Assembly: GCF_012927165.1 (NCBI RefSeq)
Contig: NZ_JABBGA010000010.1
Span: forward strand, 1-64,000
DNA length: 64,000 bases
Direction: 5' to 3'
Source of the DNA: Zoogloea dura
GTDB lineage: Bacteria; Pseudomonadota; Gammaproteobacteria; Burkholderiales; Rhodocyclaceae
The notes under the pieces were generated by a model that searched no databases, was not told where the DNA came from, and saw only the letters and a list, made by a program, of their open reading frames with translations. The position numbers and the translations under genes are program-made. Below are positions 17,713 to 28,970 of this stretch, in pieces (position 1 is the first letter of the stretch; each line of letters starts with the position of its first letter).

Positions 17713-20220
17713 TCAGAATTCGTCGTCGTTGGCGAAGGGGTTGGAGCCGTCGTTGATCTTCCCATAGCCGGGAACGCTGCGGCGGAGCACGTTGAGGGGG
17801 CTGGACCCCAGGCTGCCGGCGCCGTTGAACTCGAGCTGGAAGAAGAAGGCACGGGTGACGTCGGTGGCACTGGTGGTGAGGTGCTGCACCACACCGCGGA
17901 AGACCCAGCAGCCGGCGTTGTATTCGACGCCTGCAATACCCTGGGTCAGGCGGTGGTCACGCAGGTTGCGGTTGTAGCGCCCGACCCCGTACCAGTTGCC
18001 CCACAGGGGCCATTGGCCGGTCAGGTCGATGTCCCGGAAACCGTTGGGGTTGGCCGGGTCGGTGGAATAGTTGCGGCGGTAGCGCCAGCTCACGCCGAGG
18101 GTCTTGGCATAGGCCGGCTGGAAACGGAAACCGAAGTTGAAACGCTCGGTCCAGTTGTCCCGCGGGTTGTACTGCCAGGCGGTGTCGAGCTGGGTCTTGG
18201 GCGCAATGGTGAGGCCCAGGGCGGCCAGCAGGTCGGCCTGCTTGCCGGTGCGGGCCGGGGTGTCCTTGTTCAGGGTGACCCGCTGGTCGACCAGGTAGTA
18301 GCGCTGCCCCAGAGCCGCCCGCACGGTCTCGGCGCCGGTCTGCGGATCGATCAGGCGGCTCTGCACCGCGGTGGTGATCTGGTTGGCGTTGGAGATGCGG
18401 TCGCCACCGGTGTAGACGTTCTCGGCGAAGATCTGCGCGAAGTTGAAGTCGTAGAAGCCCGAGTCGAAGTTCGGGATGGTCGACTGGTCGCGGTAGGGCA
18501 CGTACAAGTAGTAGATACGCGGCTCGAGGGTCTGCACGAAGTCCCGGCCGCCGAACTGGGTGTCCCGCTCGAAGGTCACGCCGCTATCCACCGACACGAT
18601 GGGCAGCGTGCGGGTCAGGGAGTTGTCCCCCGCGCTGAGGCGCCGGTCAAGCTCGTAACGGGTGGTGTGCACGCCGATCTTCGGGGTCACGAAGAAGGAG
18701 GCCGTCTGCAGCGGCAGCGAAAGCTGCGGATAGAAGGTCAGCCGGCGCCCTTCGTCGAAGGTCGGGTGGCTGAAATCCACGTATTCGCTGGCCAGCTGGA
18801 AGGTCACACCACCGGGCAGTTCAGGGCGGTTCGCCGTGAGCGTGAGCTGGGGCAGCCGCTTGTAGGGCGTGGCGATCGTGGCCCCCGTCTTCGGATCGGT
18901 GAGGGTCTGGTAGGCCTGCAACATGCCGGTGGCCGACCACCAGCCACCGCCGGCGTAGGTCACCGAGCCTTGGCGCAGCAGGTTGACCTGGGAGGTCAGG
19001 GTCAGGCGCGAACTCAGGTCGATGAAGTAACGCGGGTCGGACACCCCGTTGAAATTGACGTTGCTGCTCCAGCCGCCGCCAAAGTTCTGATCATGGCGGA
19101 TCGAGCCGGCATACCGGCTGCGCCCTTCGACCTGGTCGTCGGGCATGTATTCGACATAGGCGATACCCTTGTACATCGGGTCGATGTAGCGGGCCTCGTT
19201 GCGGAACTGCAGGCCACGGCGCCCCATCAGGCGGGTGGTCAGGGTGTCGTCGTAGTTGGGCGCCAGGTTGAAGTAGTAAGGCACCGTGAGGTCGAAGCCG
19301 ACCTTGTTGGACGTGCCGAAGGTCGGCGACAGCAGGCCGGACTTGCGGCTCTCGCCGAGGGGGAAGTCGGCCCAGGGCAGGTAGGCGATGGGCACATCCT
19401 TGAACCACATGGTGCCGCTGCGGGCCTCCCCCACCTCGGCGTCGTAGTCGAGGTCGAGCTCCTTGGCCTTGAGATACCAGTCGGGGCGGTCGGGCTTGCA
19501 GCTGGTCCAGGTCGCATTGAACAGGCGGAACTGGTTCTCCCCCTCAAGCACCAGCGAATCGGCATCGCCGTGGCCGCTGATCGGCTGCTGGCTGGCGGGC
19601 AGGGCCTGACCGGGGAGCAGCGGCGCCTGGCCCGGCCGTGGCGGACGCGCCGGGCGGCTGATGGCATAGCGCGGGGAATCAAACACCCCGACCTGCTCCT
19701 GCACCTTCATGCGGGCATGCGGGCCGCTCATCTCGTCGGTACCGCGGGTCACCTTGACGTTGCCGGTGGCCTCGACCTCATCGGTCAGCTCGAAATACTG
19801 CAGTCGGTCGGCACTCACCCGGGTGGCGTCACGCACCAGCACCGCCGAGCCTTCGGCCGCCACGTCCGTATCCTGGCGGCCGAACACGCGGTCGCCGGTG
19901 ATCCGGGTTGCCCCGGGGAGCAGCTCGGGATCCTGGGGCGCCGGCGGCGCAGCCTTGCGCCCCGGCCTGGCCGGCGTGGCAGCTGCGGCAGCACGACCCG
20001 GCGCCGCGGCCGCGGACCTGGCTGCTGCAGCGGCAGGCGGCTGCGTGGCTGCGGCTGCAGCGGGCGGCTGCGTGGCAGCCCGGGGCACGGGCCGGCTGGC
20101 CGCGGGCTTGCCCAGCAAGGCCGGCGACACCACGAAGGGCGGGAGATCCTCGGCCCCCGCTCGCCCCCACAGGGCGAACAAGGCAATGGACAGGAAGCGC
20201 AACTGGGTACGTGGTTTCAT
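17713..20220 (-). CDS. lptD: LPS-assembly outer-membrane protein LptD
   Basis: LptD with LptE inserts lipopolysaccharide into the outer leaflet. Translation from ATG 20220 gives 835 residues. A signal sequence ends near AGA-ED (about 24). A low-complexity Ala/Pro/Gln linker follows (about 45-95) in which ATQPPAAAA occurs twice. Then come the OstA/LptA-like jellyroll (about 100-250) and a C-terminal beta-barrel rich in aromatic alternation to the final F835. Only two cysteines exist, Cys241 (TWTSCKPD) and Cys771 (NAGCWVF), compared with four in E. coli. It heads the minus-strand operon with surA, pdxA, patatin and rsmA. Confidence 0.95.
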   Translation of the reverse strand: MKPRTQLRFLSIALFALWGRAGAEDLPPFVVSPALLGKPAASRPVPRAATQPPAAAAATQPPAAAAARSAAAAPGRAAAAATPARPGRKAAPPAPQDPELLPGATRITGDRVFGRQDTDVAAEGSAVLVRDATRVSADRLQYFELTDEVEATGNVKVTRGTDEMSGPHARMKVQEQVGVFDSPRYAISRPARPPRPGQAPLLPGQALPASQQPISGHGDADSLVLEGENQFRLFNATWTSCKPDRPDWYLKAKELDLDYDAEVGEARSGTMWFKDVPIAYLPWADFPLGESRKSGLLSPTFGTSNKVGFDLTVPYYFNLAPNYDDTLTTRLMGRRGLQFRNEARYIDPMYKGIAYVEYMPDDQVEGRSRYAGSIRHDQNFGGGWSSNVNFNGVSDPRYFIDLSSRLTLTSQVNLLRQGSVTYAGGGWWSATGMLQAYQTLTDPKTGATIATPYKRLPQLTLTANRPELPGGVTFQLASEYVDFSHPTFDEGRRLTFYPQLSLPLQTASFFVTPKIGVHTTRYELDRRLSAGDNSLTRTLPIVSVDSGVTFERDTQFGGRDFVQTLEPRIYYLYVPYRDQSTIPNFDSGFYDFNFAQIFAENVYTGGDRISNANQITTAVQSRLIDPQTGAETVRAALGQRYYLVDQRVTLNKDTPARTGKQADLLAALGLTIAPKTQLDTAWQYNPRDNWTERFNFGFRFQPAYAKTLGVSWRYRRNYSTDPANPNGFRDIDLTGQWPLWGNWYGVGRYNRNLRDHRLTQGIAGVEYNAGCWVFRGVVQHLTTSATDVTRAFFFQLEFNGAGSLGSSPLNVLRRSVPGYGKINDGSNPFANDDEF

Positions 20221-20273
20221 CCGGGGACTGGAACCAGCCGGCGAGCCGACCGCATGGTTTGATAAACTGCGCG

Positions 20274-20279
20274 ATTTTA
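20274..20279 (-). promoter_or_regulatory. possible -10 box for lptD operon
   Basis: TAAAAT on the minus strand, about 54 bases before the lptD ATG, in the 81-base divergent gap shared with amgK. The plus strand of the same gap carries GATAAA at 20261-20266. Neither has a strong -35. Confidence 0.35.
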
Positions 20280-20301
20280 CACGAACGCATCTCCGACTCC
20301 C

Positions 20302-22009
<1,708 letters not shown>

Positions 22010-22068
22010 GCTCGCAACGTTCCGCGCCCAGCGCAGTCAATCCCAGAACACCGCCACCGGACACCGCC

Positions 22069-23385
22069 ATGCCCCTCGACATCACCCCCTTCCAGGCCCG
22101 TCGCACCCGGCTGCTCCAGACCATGCAAGCTGCCGGCGGCGGCGTCGCCATCATCGCCACCGCCCCGGAGCGCATCCGCAACCGGGACGCCCACTACAGC
22201 TACCGCTTCGACAGCTACTTCTACTACCTGACCGGCTTCCGTGAACCAGAGGCGGTGCTGGTGCTGGTGGCCGGCGAAGCGCCCCGCAGCCTGCTGTTCT
22301 GCCGCAGCAAGGACATCGAGCGCGAGATCTGGGACGGCTACCGGCACGGCCCAGAGGCCGCCCGCGAGACCTTCGGCTTCGACGAAGCCCACCCCATCGC
22401 CGAGCTGGACGAGCAGCTCACGACCCTGTTCGCCAACCAGCCCGCCGTCTTCCACTCGGTGGGCTACGACGACGCCTGGGATGCCCGCGTCACCGGGGCC
22501 CTCAACCGGGTCCGTGCCATGGCACGCAGCGGCGCCCACGCCCCGTCCCTGATCCGCGACGTGCGCAGCCTCGTCGACGAGATGCGCCTGATCAAGGACG
22601 AGGCCGAACTGGCCATCATGCGCCGTGCCGCAGACATCTCCGGCGGCGCCCACCGCCGTGCCATGCGCGCCACCCGCCCGGGCGCCTGGGAATACGAGAT
22701 CGAGGCCGAGTTGCTGCACGAATTCCGCCGCCACGGCAGCCAGGCCCCCGCCTACAGCTCCATCGTTGCCGGCGGCGCCAACGCCTGCGTGCTGCACTAC
22801 GTCGAGAACGACGCCCTGCTCAAGGACGGCGACCTGCTGCTGATCGACGCCGGCTGCGAACTCGACGGCTACGCTTCCGACATCACCCGTACCTTCCCGG
22901 TCAATGGCCGCTTCAGCGGCCCGCAGAAGGCCGCCTACGAACTGGTGCTGGCCGCCCAGGCCGCAGCCATGGCCGTGACCCGCGCCGGCGCCGGCTGGAA
23001 CGACCCCCACGATGCCGCCACCCGGGTGCTGGCCCAGGGCTTCATCGACCTCGGCCTGCTCGAAGGCAGCCTCGACGGCGTGCTCGAATCCGGCAGCTAC
23101 CGCCAGTTCTACATGCATCGCACCGGCCACTGGCTGGGCCTGGACGTGCACGATGCCGGTGAGTACAAGCTGGCTGGCGAGTGGCGCCCGCTGGTCGCCG
23201 GCAACGTACTGACCATCGAACCCGGCTGCTACATCCGCCCGGCCGACGGCGTGCCGGAAGCCTTCTGGAACATCGGCATCCGCATCGAGGACGACGCCCT
23301 CGTCACCGCCGACGGCTGCGAGCTGATCACCGGCTCCGCGCCCAAGAGCGTGGCCGACATCGAAGCCCTGATGCGGGAGGCCTGA
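22069..23385 (+). CDS. pepP: Xaa-Pro aminopeptidase
   Basis: Dimanganese aminopeptidase P, removing N-terminal residues that precede proline. The 438-residue protein has an N-terminal creatinase-like domain (about 1-170) with the HYSYRFDSYFYYLTGF motif and a C-terminal pita-bread domain. All metal ligands are visible: Asp260 (LLIDAG), Asp271 (ASDITR), His354 (HRTGHWLGLDVHD), Glu384 (TIEPG) and Glu407 (IRIEDD), at almost the same numbers as in E. coli PepP. The stop overlaps the ubiH start by one base (TGATG), the pepP-ubiH order conserved in many Proteobacteria. Confidence 0.97.
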   Translation: MPLDITPFQARRTRLLQTMQAAGGGVAIIATAPERIRNRDAHYSYRFDSYFYYLTGFREPEAVLVLVAGEAPRSLLFCRSKDIEREIWDGYRHGPEAARETFGFDEAHPIAELDEQLTTLFANQPAVFHSVGYDDAWDARVTGALNRVRAMARSGAHAPSLIRDVRSLVDEMRLIKDEAELAIMRRAADISGGAHRRAMRATRPGAWEYEIEAELLHEFRRHGSQAPAYSSIVAGGANACVLHYVENDALLKDGDLLLIDAGCELDGYASDITRTFPVNGRFSGPQKAAYELVLAAQAAAMAVTRAGAGWNDPHDAATRVLAQGFIDLGLLEGSLDGVLESGSYRQFYMHRTGHWLGLDVHDAGEYKLAGEWRPLVAGNVLTIEPGCYIRPADGVPEAFWNIGIRIEDDALVTADGCELITGSAPKSVADIEALMREA

Positions 23386-24527
23386 TGGAGCGCCACGACC
23401 TCGCCATCATCGGCGCCGGCCCGGTGGGCATGACCCTCGCGCTGGCCCTCAAGGATGCCGGCCTCGACATCGTGCTGCTGGACGCCCGCCCCCGCGGCGC
23501 GGCGCGCCAGGACCCGCGCGTGCTGGCCCTGTCCCACGGCACCCGGCTGACCCTGGAGCGGCTGGGCGTCTGGTCGCGCCTGCCGGCCACGCCCATCAAG
23601 ACCATCCACGTGTCCCACCAGGGCGGCCTCGGCCGCGCCCTGCTGCGGGCCGACGAATACGGCCAGCCCGCCCTCGGCTACGTGGTCGCCGCCGGCGACC
23701 TGGCCGCGGCCCTCGACGATGCGCTCGGCGCCACCGGCATTCCGGTTCGCGACAATGCCAGCGTCAGCGGCCTGGCGGCCGGCGCCGAGGATGTGCTGAT
23801 CAGCCTCGCCGACGGCAGCCACCTGAGCGCCCGCCTCGCCGCCTGCGCAGAAGGGGCCATCCAGGGCAGCGATGACACCGGCCTGATCGAGCGCGACTAC
23901 GGCCAGCACGCGGTGATCAGCATCGCCACGCCGGCCGCAGCCCATGGCCAGCGGGCCTGGGAACGCTTCACGCCACAAGGCCCGCTGGCCGTCCTGCCCT
24001 GTGGCAGCGGCTGCGCCATCGTGCATACCGCCGCACCCGACGACGCCGACGCCCTGATGGCCCTCGACGACGACACTTACCTGGCCCGCCTGCAGGCCCA
24101 CTTCGGCAGCCGCCTGCGCTTCGCCTCGGTGGGGTCGCGCGCCCGCTACCCGCTGCTGCTGCGCTACCGCCCCAACCCGGTCGGGCAGCGCACCGTATGG
24201 CTCGGCAACGCCGCCCAGACCCTGCACCCGGTGGCCGGCCAGGGCTACAACCTGGCCCTGCGTGACGTCTGGGCCTGCGCCCAGACCCTGCTCCGAGCCG
24301 GTGGCGACCCCGGCGCAGCCGACACCCTGGCCGCCTACGCCCGCGCCCGCCAGCTCGACCGCCAGGGCACGATCCGCTTCACCGATGGCCTGGTGCGCCT
24401 GTTCAGCACCGCCGCGGCGCCCCTCAAGCACCTGCGCGGCGCCGGCCTGTTCGCCCTCGACCTGCTGCCGCCCGCCCGCCATTTCGTGGCCAAACGCATG
24501 ATGTTCGGCGCCCGCGCCTGGCCCTGA
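23385..24527 (+). CDS. ubiH: FAD-dependent ubiquinone-biosynthesis monooxygenase, UbiH/Coq6 family
   Basis: 380 residues from the ATG overlapping the pepP stop. Family features are the N-terminal dinucleotide fold GAGPVG (10-15), ARQDPRVLALSHGTRLTLERLGVW, and the FAD-binding WLGNAAQTLHPVAGQGYNLALRD near 270-290. Members hydroxylate the ring of ubiquinone intermediates at C1, C5 or C6. Position behind pepP favours UbiH, but sequence alone cannot separate UbiH from related hydroxylases such as UbiL or UbiM. An upstream in-frame extension within pepP is not coding. Confidence 0.88.
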   Translation: MERHDLAIIGAGPVGMTLALALKDAGLDIVLLDARPRGAARQDPRVLALSHGTRLTLERLGVWSRLPATPIKTIHVSHQGGLGRALLRADEYGQPALGYVVAAGDLAAALDDALGATGIPVRDNASVSGLAAGAEDVLISLADGSHLSARLAACAEGAIQGSDDTGLIERDYGQHAVISIATPAAAHGQRAWERFTPQGPLAVLPCGSGCAIVHTAAPDDADALMALDDDTYLARLQAHFGSRLRFASVGSRARYPLLLRYRPNPVGQRTVWLGNAAQTLHPVAGQGYNLALRDVWACAQTLLRAGGDPGAADTLAAYARARQLDRQGTIRFTDGLVRLFSTAAAPLKHLRGAGLFALDLLPPARHFVAKRMMFGARAWP

Positions 24528-24582
24528 ACAAAAACTTCCGGCTGGCGTGACAAAGCTCGTCGCCGCGGCGCAACAAACGCCG

Positions 24583-24588
24583 TAGAAT
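24583..24588 (+). promoter_or_regulatory. possible -10 box for mgtE
   Basis: TAGAAT 50 bases before the mgtE ATG in the context CGTAGAATCCGC, resembling the other -10-like boxes of this window. No recognisable -35. Confidence 0.35.
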
Positions 24589-24637
24589 CCGCTCCCTGCG
24601 CGCCACCCGGCGCCCCGCCGCCCACGGGACCAGCACC

Positions 24638-26080
24638 ATGGCCGAAGCCGACGACCTCCAGCAACACGACGACCTGGACATCCACCTGCGTGAGGTGCAG
24701 CACCTGCTCGCCCGCCACAAGCTGGTCGAAGACCTCGTCCATCGCCAGGACATGCCCAAGCACGACCTGGTGGAGAACCTCGTCCACAAGCAGCACATCA
24801 ACGAGCTGACCCACAAGCTCGACAGCCTGCACTCGGCCGACGTCGCCCACATCCTCGAAGCCCTGCCGGTCAGCGAACGTCTGTTCGTATGGGACCTGGT
24901 CAAGGCCGAACGGGACGGCGAGATCCTGCTGGAAGTCTCCGACGCGGTCCGCGAGTCCCTGATCGAGGCCATGGACTCGGCCTCCCTGCGCGCGGCGGCC
25001 GAACAGCTGGATGCGGACGAGCTGGCCGACCTGGCGCCCGACCTCCCCCACGAGGTGATGGAGGCGGTGTACCAGGGCCTCGAACCCGAGGAACGCGAGC
25101 AGTTGCGGGCAGCCATGTCCTACCCCGAGGATTCGGTCGGCGCGCTGATGGATTTCGAGATGGTCACCGTCCGCGAGGACGTCAGCCTCGAAGTGGTGCT
25201 GCGCTACCTGCGCCGCTTCGACGAGCTGCCCGATCACACCGACCAGCTCTTCGTGGTGGACCGGGACGAACACCTGCGCGGCGTGCTTCCGATCAACCGG
25301 CTGCTGCTGAACGACCCGGAAACCGAGGTGAGCGAGATCATGCTCACCGACACCCTGACCCTCGAGCCCGCCGACGAGGCCGAAACCGCGGCCCAGGCCT
25401 TCGAGCGCTACGACCTGGTGTCAGCCCCGGTGGTGGACTACCACCGCAAGCTGGTCGGCCGGGTGACGGTGGCCACGGTGGTGGACTTCATCCGCGAAGA
25501 AACCGAAAGCGAACTGCTCAACCAGGCCGGTCTGCGCGAAGGCGAAGACATCTTCGCGCCGGTCTGGGACTCGGTGAAGAACCGCTGGGCCTGGCTGGCC
25601 GTCAACCTGGTCACCGCCTTCATCGCCAGCCGGGTGATCGGAGCCTTCGAAGGCTCCATCGAAAAGCTGGTGGCCCTCGCCGCACTGATGCCCATCGTCG
25701 CCGGCATCGGCGGCAATTCGGGTAACCAGACCATCACCATGATCGTGCGCGGCATCGCCATGGGCCAGGTCCAGGACGAAGCCCTGACCCGGCTCCTCAA
25801 AAAGGAAATGGGCGTCGCCCTGATCAACGGCATCGCGTGGGGCGGCCTGCTCGGCGTGCTGTCCTGGATCCTCTACGGCAGCGGCAAGCTCGGCGCCGTG
25901 ATGACCGCCGCCATGACCCTCAACCTGCTGCTGGCCGCGATCGTGGGCGTGATGGCACCGATGATCCGCCACCGCTTCGGCCAGGATCCGGCGGTAGGCT
26001 CCAGCGTGATCATCACCGCCGTGACCGACTCCGGCGGCTTCTTCATCTTCCTGGGCCTGGCGACCATCTTCCTGATGTAG
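24638..26080 (+). CDS. mgtE: MgtE-type magnesium transporter
   Basis: 480 residues. The cytoplasmic N domain (about 30-165; superhelical, with LHSADVAHILEALP) is followed by two CBS domains (about 170-285; YPEDSVGALMDFEMVTV and VSEIMLTDTLTLEP). The C-terminal pore part has five predicted transmembrane helices (about 315-480). The conserved ALMPIVAGIGGNSGNQT and the last-helix region VTDSGGFFIFLGLATIF with its ion-binding aspartate are present. It is a Mg2+-gated Mg2+ channel in the inner membrane; the N and CBS domains sense intracellular Mg2+. The stop codon is part of a perfect palindromic repeat. Confidence 0.95.
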   Translation: MAEADDLQQHDDLDIHLREVQHLLARHKLVEDLVHRQDMPKHDLVENLVHKQHINELTHKLDSLHSADVAHILEALPVSERLFVWDLVKAERDGEILLEVSDAVRESLIEAMDSASLRAAAEQLDADELADLAPDLPHEVMEAVYQGLEPEEREQLRAAMSYPEDSVGALMDFEMVTVREDVSLEVVLRYLRRFDELPDHTDQLFVVDRDEHLRGVLPINRLLLNDPETEVSEIMLTDTLTLEPADEAETAAQAFERYDLVSAPVVDYHRKLVGRVTVATVVDFIREETESELLNQAGLREGEDIFAPVWDSVKNRWAWLAVNLVTAFIASRVIGAFEGSIEKLVALAALMPIVAGIGGNSGNQTITMIVRGIAMGQVQDEALTRLLKKEMGVALINGIAWGGLLGVLSWILYGSGKLGAVMTAAMTLNLLLAAIVGVMAPMIRHRFGQDPAVGSSVIITAVTDSGGFFIFLGLATIFLM

Positions 26081-26101
26081 GGGCGGATTCATCCGCCCCT
26101 A
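26078..26101 (+). repeat. palindromic repeat and bidirectional terminator at the mgtE stop
   Basis: Perfect 10-bp arms TAGGGGCGGA (26078-26087) and TCCGCCCCTA (26092-26101) with loop TTCA. The first arm contains the TAG stop of mgtE. The sequence closely resembles the GTAGGGGCG...CGCCCCTAC palindromes that I recall being dispersed in many bacterial genomes. It lies between convergent mgtE and hemL and so may serve as terminator for both. Confidence 0.7.
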
Positions 26102-26113
26102 CAAGCAGGCCGC

Positions 26114-27400
26114 TCAGCCGGCGTTGGCCGCGAACCAGGCGTCCGCAGCCGCGACGGTGCTGTCGATGTCTGCTTCGGAATGGGCCGCGGACACGAAGCC
26201 GGCCTCGAAGGCCGACGGCGCAAAATAGTGGCCGGCATCCAGCATGGCGTGGAAGAAGCGGTTGAAGCTCTCCTTGTCGGAGCCCATCACCTCCGCGTAG
26301 CTGCGCGGCACCGCGGCGGCGAAGTAGAGGCCGAACATGCCTCCCACCGAATCGGCCACGAAGCGCACGCCATGCCTTGCCGCAGCGGCGTTGAGCCCCG
26401 AAACCAGGCGCTCGGTGCGCGCCGTGAGGGTCTCGTAGAAACCCGGCCGGGCGATCTGCTCGAGGCTGGCCAGCCCTGCGGCCACGGCCACCGGGCTGCC
26501 CGACAGCGTCCCCGCCTGGTACACGCCCCCCAGCGGGGCGATCTTTTCCATGATGTCGCGACGGCCGCCGAAGGCGCCCACCGGCATGCCGCCACCGATC
26601 ACCTTGCCCAGCGTAGTCAGGTCGGGCGTGATGCCGAACAGGCCCTGCACGCCCCGCGGCCCGACCCGGAAGCCGGTCATCACCTCGTCGAAGATCAGCA
26701 CACTGCCGTACTCGGTGCACAGGCGACGGAGCAGGTGCATGAACTCGGCCGAGGGCTTGACCAGGTTCATGTTGCCGGCCACCGGCTCGATGATCACGCA
26801 GGCGATCTCCGCACCGCGAGCCTTGAAGGTTTCCTCGAGCTGGGCCGGATCGTTGTAGTCGAGCACCACGGTGTGCTTGGCGAAGTCTTCGGGCACCCCG
26901 GCGGAGGACGGATTGCCGAAGGTCAGCAGACCGGAGCCGGCCTTCACCAGCAGGCTGTCGGCGTGACCGTGGTAGCAGCCCTCGAACTTGATGATCGCAT
27001 CGCGGCCGGTGAAGCCCCGGGCCAGGCGGATCGCGCTCATCGTCGCCTCGGTGCCGCTGGAGACCAGACGCACCATCTCGAGGCTGGGCAGCAGCTCGCA
27101 CAGGCGCTCGGCCATGTCGATCTCGCGCTCGGTCGGCGCGCCGAAGGACAGGCCCTCGAGGGCCGCCGCACGCACCGCCTCGACCACCACCGGGTCGGCG
27201 TGGCCGAGGATGGCCGGGCCCCAGGAGCCCACGTAGTCCAGGTATTCCTTGCCATCCGCGTCCCACACCCGGGCGCCCAGCGCCTTCTTCAGGAAACGCG
27301 GGGTACCGCCCACCGAGCGGAAAGCCCGGACCGGCGAATTGACGCCGCCGGGGATGGTGCGCTGGGCGCGGGCAAAGAGCTCTTCGTTGCGACTGGTCAT
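26114..27400 (-). CDS. hemL: glutamate-1-semialdehyde 2,1-aminomutase
   Basis: PLP enzyme that transposes the amino group of glutamate-1-semialdehyde to give 5-aminolevulinate, the C5 route to heme. I place the start at ATG 27400, with GGAAAG about eight bases upstream, giving 428 residues; an upstream TTG at 27427 would overlap thiE. Landmarks are [11 protein letters not shown], the [13 protein letters not shown] phosphate-binding segment, [11 protein letters not shown], and the PLP lysine Lys266 in [10 protein letters not shown] (Lys265 in E. coli). It is third in the thiD-thiE-hemL run. Confidence 0.97.
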   Translation of the reverse strand: MTSRNEELFARAQRTIPGGVNSPVRAFRSVGGTPRFLKKALGARVWDADGKEYLDYVGSWGPAILGHADPVVVEAVRAAALEGLSFGAPTEREIDMAERLCELLPSLEMVRLVSSGTEATMSAIRLARGFTGRDAIIKFEGCYHGHADSLLVKAGSGLLTFGNPSSAGVPEDFAKHTVVLDYNDPAQLEETFKARGAEIACVIIEPVAGNMNLVKPSAEFMHLLRRLCTEYGSVLIFDEVMTGFRVGPRGVQGLFGITPDLTTLGKVIGGGMPVGAFGGRRDIMEKIAPLGGVYQAGTLSGSPVAVAAGLASLEQIARPGFYETLTARTERLVSGLNAAAARHGVRFVADSVGGMFGLYFAAAVPRSYAEVMGSDKESFNRFFHAMLDAGHYFAPSAFEAGFVSAAHSEADIDSTVAAADAWFAANAG

Positions 27401-27419
27401 ACGGGGACTTTCCAAGAGG

Positions 27420-28034
27420 TCATTCAAACAGCCCGGCGAAGGCCGCCGCGCGGGCGGCCGGGTCGGGCGCGGAAAACAGGTCGCTGATCACCGCCGGCAG
27501 GTCGGTGCCGGCCTGGATCAGGGGGCGCGCATTGTCCAGGGTGATGCCGCCGATGGCCGCCACCGGCAGGCCCAGCTCAGCCTTCGCGCGGGTGATCAGG
27601 CTGACCGGCGCGCACGGCGCCAGGGGCTTGGTGGACGAGGGATACATGGCCCCGAAGGCCACGTAGTCGACACCGGCAACCGCTGCGGCTTCGGCCCGCG
27701 ACCACTCGCCGTAGCAGCTCGCCCCGAGGATGCGGCCCGGCCCCAGCGCGCGCCGCGCCTCAGCCAGATCACCGTCATCGCGCCCCAGGTGAGCACCATC
27801 GGCGCCGAGCTCGAGAGCCAGCGGCAGGTCGTCATTGATCAGCAGCGGCACCCCGGCTGCACGGCACAGGGCCAGCAGCCGCGAGGCCTGCTCCCGACGC
27901 AGGGCCGGGTCGGTGGCCTTGCTGCGGTATTGCAGCAGCGCCGGCCGGCCTTCAAGCACGCGGCCCACGGCATCAAGGAGGATGGCGGTGTCCAGCCAGT
28001 CGGGGGTCACCGCGTAAAGTCCGCGCAGGGCCAT
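27420..28034 (-). CDS. thiE: thiamine-phosphate synthase
   Basis: Couples HMP-diphosphate with the thiazole phosphate to form thiamine monophosphate. The 204-residue TIM-barrel protein carries [47 protein letters not shown] and VAAIGGI, the ordered ThiE phosphate- and pyrimidine-binding loops. The start overlaps the thiD stop by one base. It is shorter and more divergent at the C terminus than the Bacillus enzyme but has all the loops I can recognise. Confidence 0.95.
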   Translation of the reverse strand: MALRGLYAVTPDWLDTAILLDAVGRVLEGRPALLQYRSKATDPALRREQASRLLALCRAAGVPLLINDDLPLALELGADGAHLGRDDGDLAEARRALGPGRILGASCYGEWSRAEAAAVAGVDYVAFGAMYPSSTKPLAPCAPVSLITRAKAELGLPVAAIGGITLDNARPLIQAGTDLPAVISDLFSAPDPAARAAAFAGLFE

Positions 28035-28879
28035 CAGGCTTCCTCGTCGTCACGGCCCGGATGGGCCCAGAAAAAACGGTTGGGAATATGCTGCCCCATG
28101 CCAGGCCGGAAGGCGCTGGCCAGGGACTGCCAGGTGAAGCCCTGGGCCTCGAAGACCGCCTCGGGCATCTCCAGCCCGTGGGCCAGGGCTGCCGCCACGG
28201 CGGATGCCAGCGTACAGCCCGAACCGTGGTAGCTGCCCGGCAGGCGCTCCCAGCTGTCAGCGCGGATCACCCCGCCGGCACCGTAAAGCGTATTCACCAC
28301 CTGGGGCGTCTGGGCGTGGGAGCCGGTGATCAGCACGTACTCGCAGCCCGCCTCCAGCAGATGCTGGGCGCAATCAGACAGGGTGCCGCCGCCGTCCTGG
28401 CCGTCCGGCAGGCTGGCCACCAGGCGGCGGGCCTCCATGGTATTCGGCGTGATCACCGTGGCCTGCGGCAGGATCAGCTCGCACAGCGCCTCCAGCATGC
28501 CCTCGGAAGCCAGCTCGTCGCCCCGCCCGGAGGCAATCACCGGATCGACCACCACGGGGATGTGCGGGTAGTCGGCGATGATTCCGGCGATCGCCGCCAC
28601 GTTGTCGGTACTGCCCAGCACACCGAGCTTGAAGGCTTGCACGGGCATGTCCTCGAGCACTGCACGGGCCTGCTCGGCGACGAAATCGGCATCGATGGCG
28701 AGCACATCCTCAACGCCAGTAGTGTCCTGGACGGTCAGGGCGGTGATGACCGTCAGGGCGTGACAGCCCATGCCTGACAATGTCATGATGTCGGCCTGGA
28801 TACCGGCGCCACCCGTGGGATCGGCGGCAGCAAAGACAAGAACGAGGGGAGGGTGGGGATCGTTGCGGTTTATAGTCAT
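28034..28879 (-). CDS. thiD: hydroxymethylpyrimidine/phosphomethylpyrimidine kinase
   Basis: 281-residue ribokinase-fold enzyme phosphorylating HMP twice to HMP-PP for ThiE. It shows the N-terminal ADPTGGAGIQADIMTLSGMGCHALTVITALTVQ segment, the VVVDPVIASGRGDEL loop, TVITPNTMEARRL and the anion hole/catalytic GSGCTLASA near 222. The ATG at 28879 has no good ribosome binding site. Compared with E. coli ThiD the C-terminal extension (NRFFWAHPGRDDEEA) is somewhat longer. It forms the first gene of thiD-thiE-hemL and is divergent from the rubredoxin gene. Confidence 0.94.
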   Translation of the reverse strand: MTINRNDPHPPLVLVFAAADPTGGAGIQADIMTLSGMGCHALTVITALTVQDTTGVEDVLAIDADFVAEQARAVLEDMPVQAFKLGVLGSTDNVAAIAGIIADYPHIPVVVDPVIASGRGDELASEGMLEALCELILPQATVITPNTMEARRLVASLPDGQDGGGTLSDCAQHLLEAGCEYVLITGSHAQTPQVVNTLYGAGGVIRADSWERLPGSYHGSGCTLASAVAAALAHGLEMPEAVFEAQGFTWQSLASAFRPGMGQHIPNRFFWAHPGRDDEEA

Positions 28880-28970
28880 TAGGAAGGTCGAGGACGCACA
28901 AATTTAACTGCGACTGCGCTACCATTCACGATCCAGTCGATTCTAGCCGAAATCATCGCAACGCACTCAA

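Noticed and set aside
17881-20262. Plus-strand frame of 793 codons opposite lptD
   Set aside because: Antisense shadow of lptD; composition Gly/His/Val-rich and no motif.
28880-28970. TPP riboswitch in front of thiD
   Set aside because: The thiD leader on the minus strand is under about 100 bases and I could not find the conserved thi-box elements.
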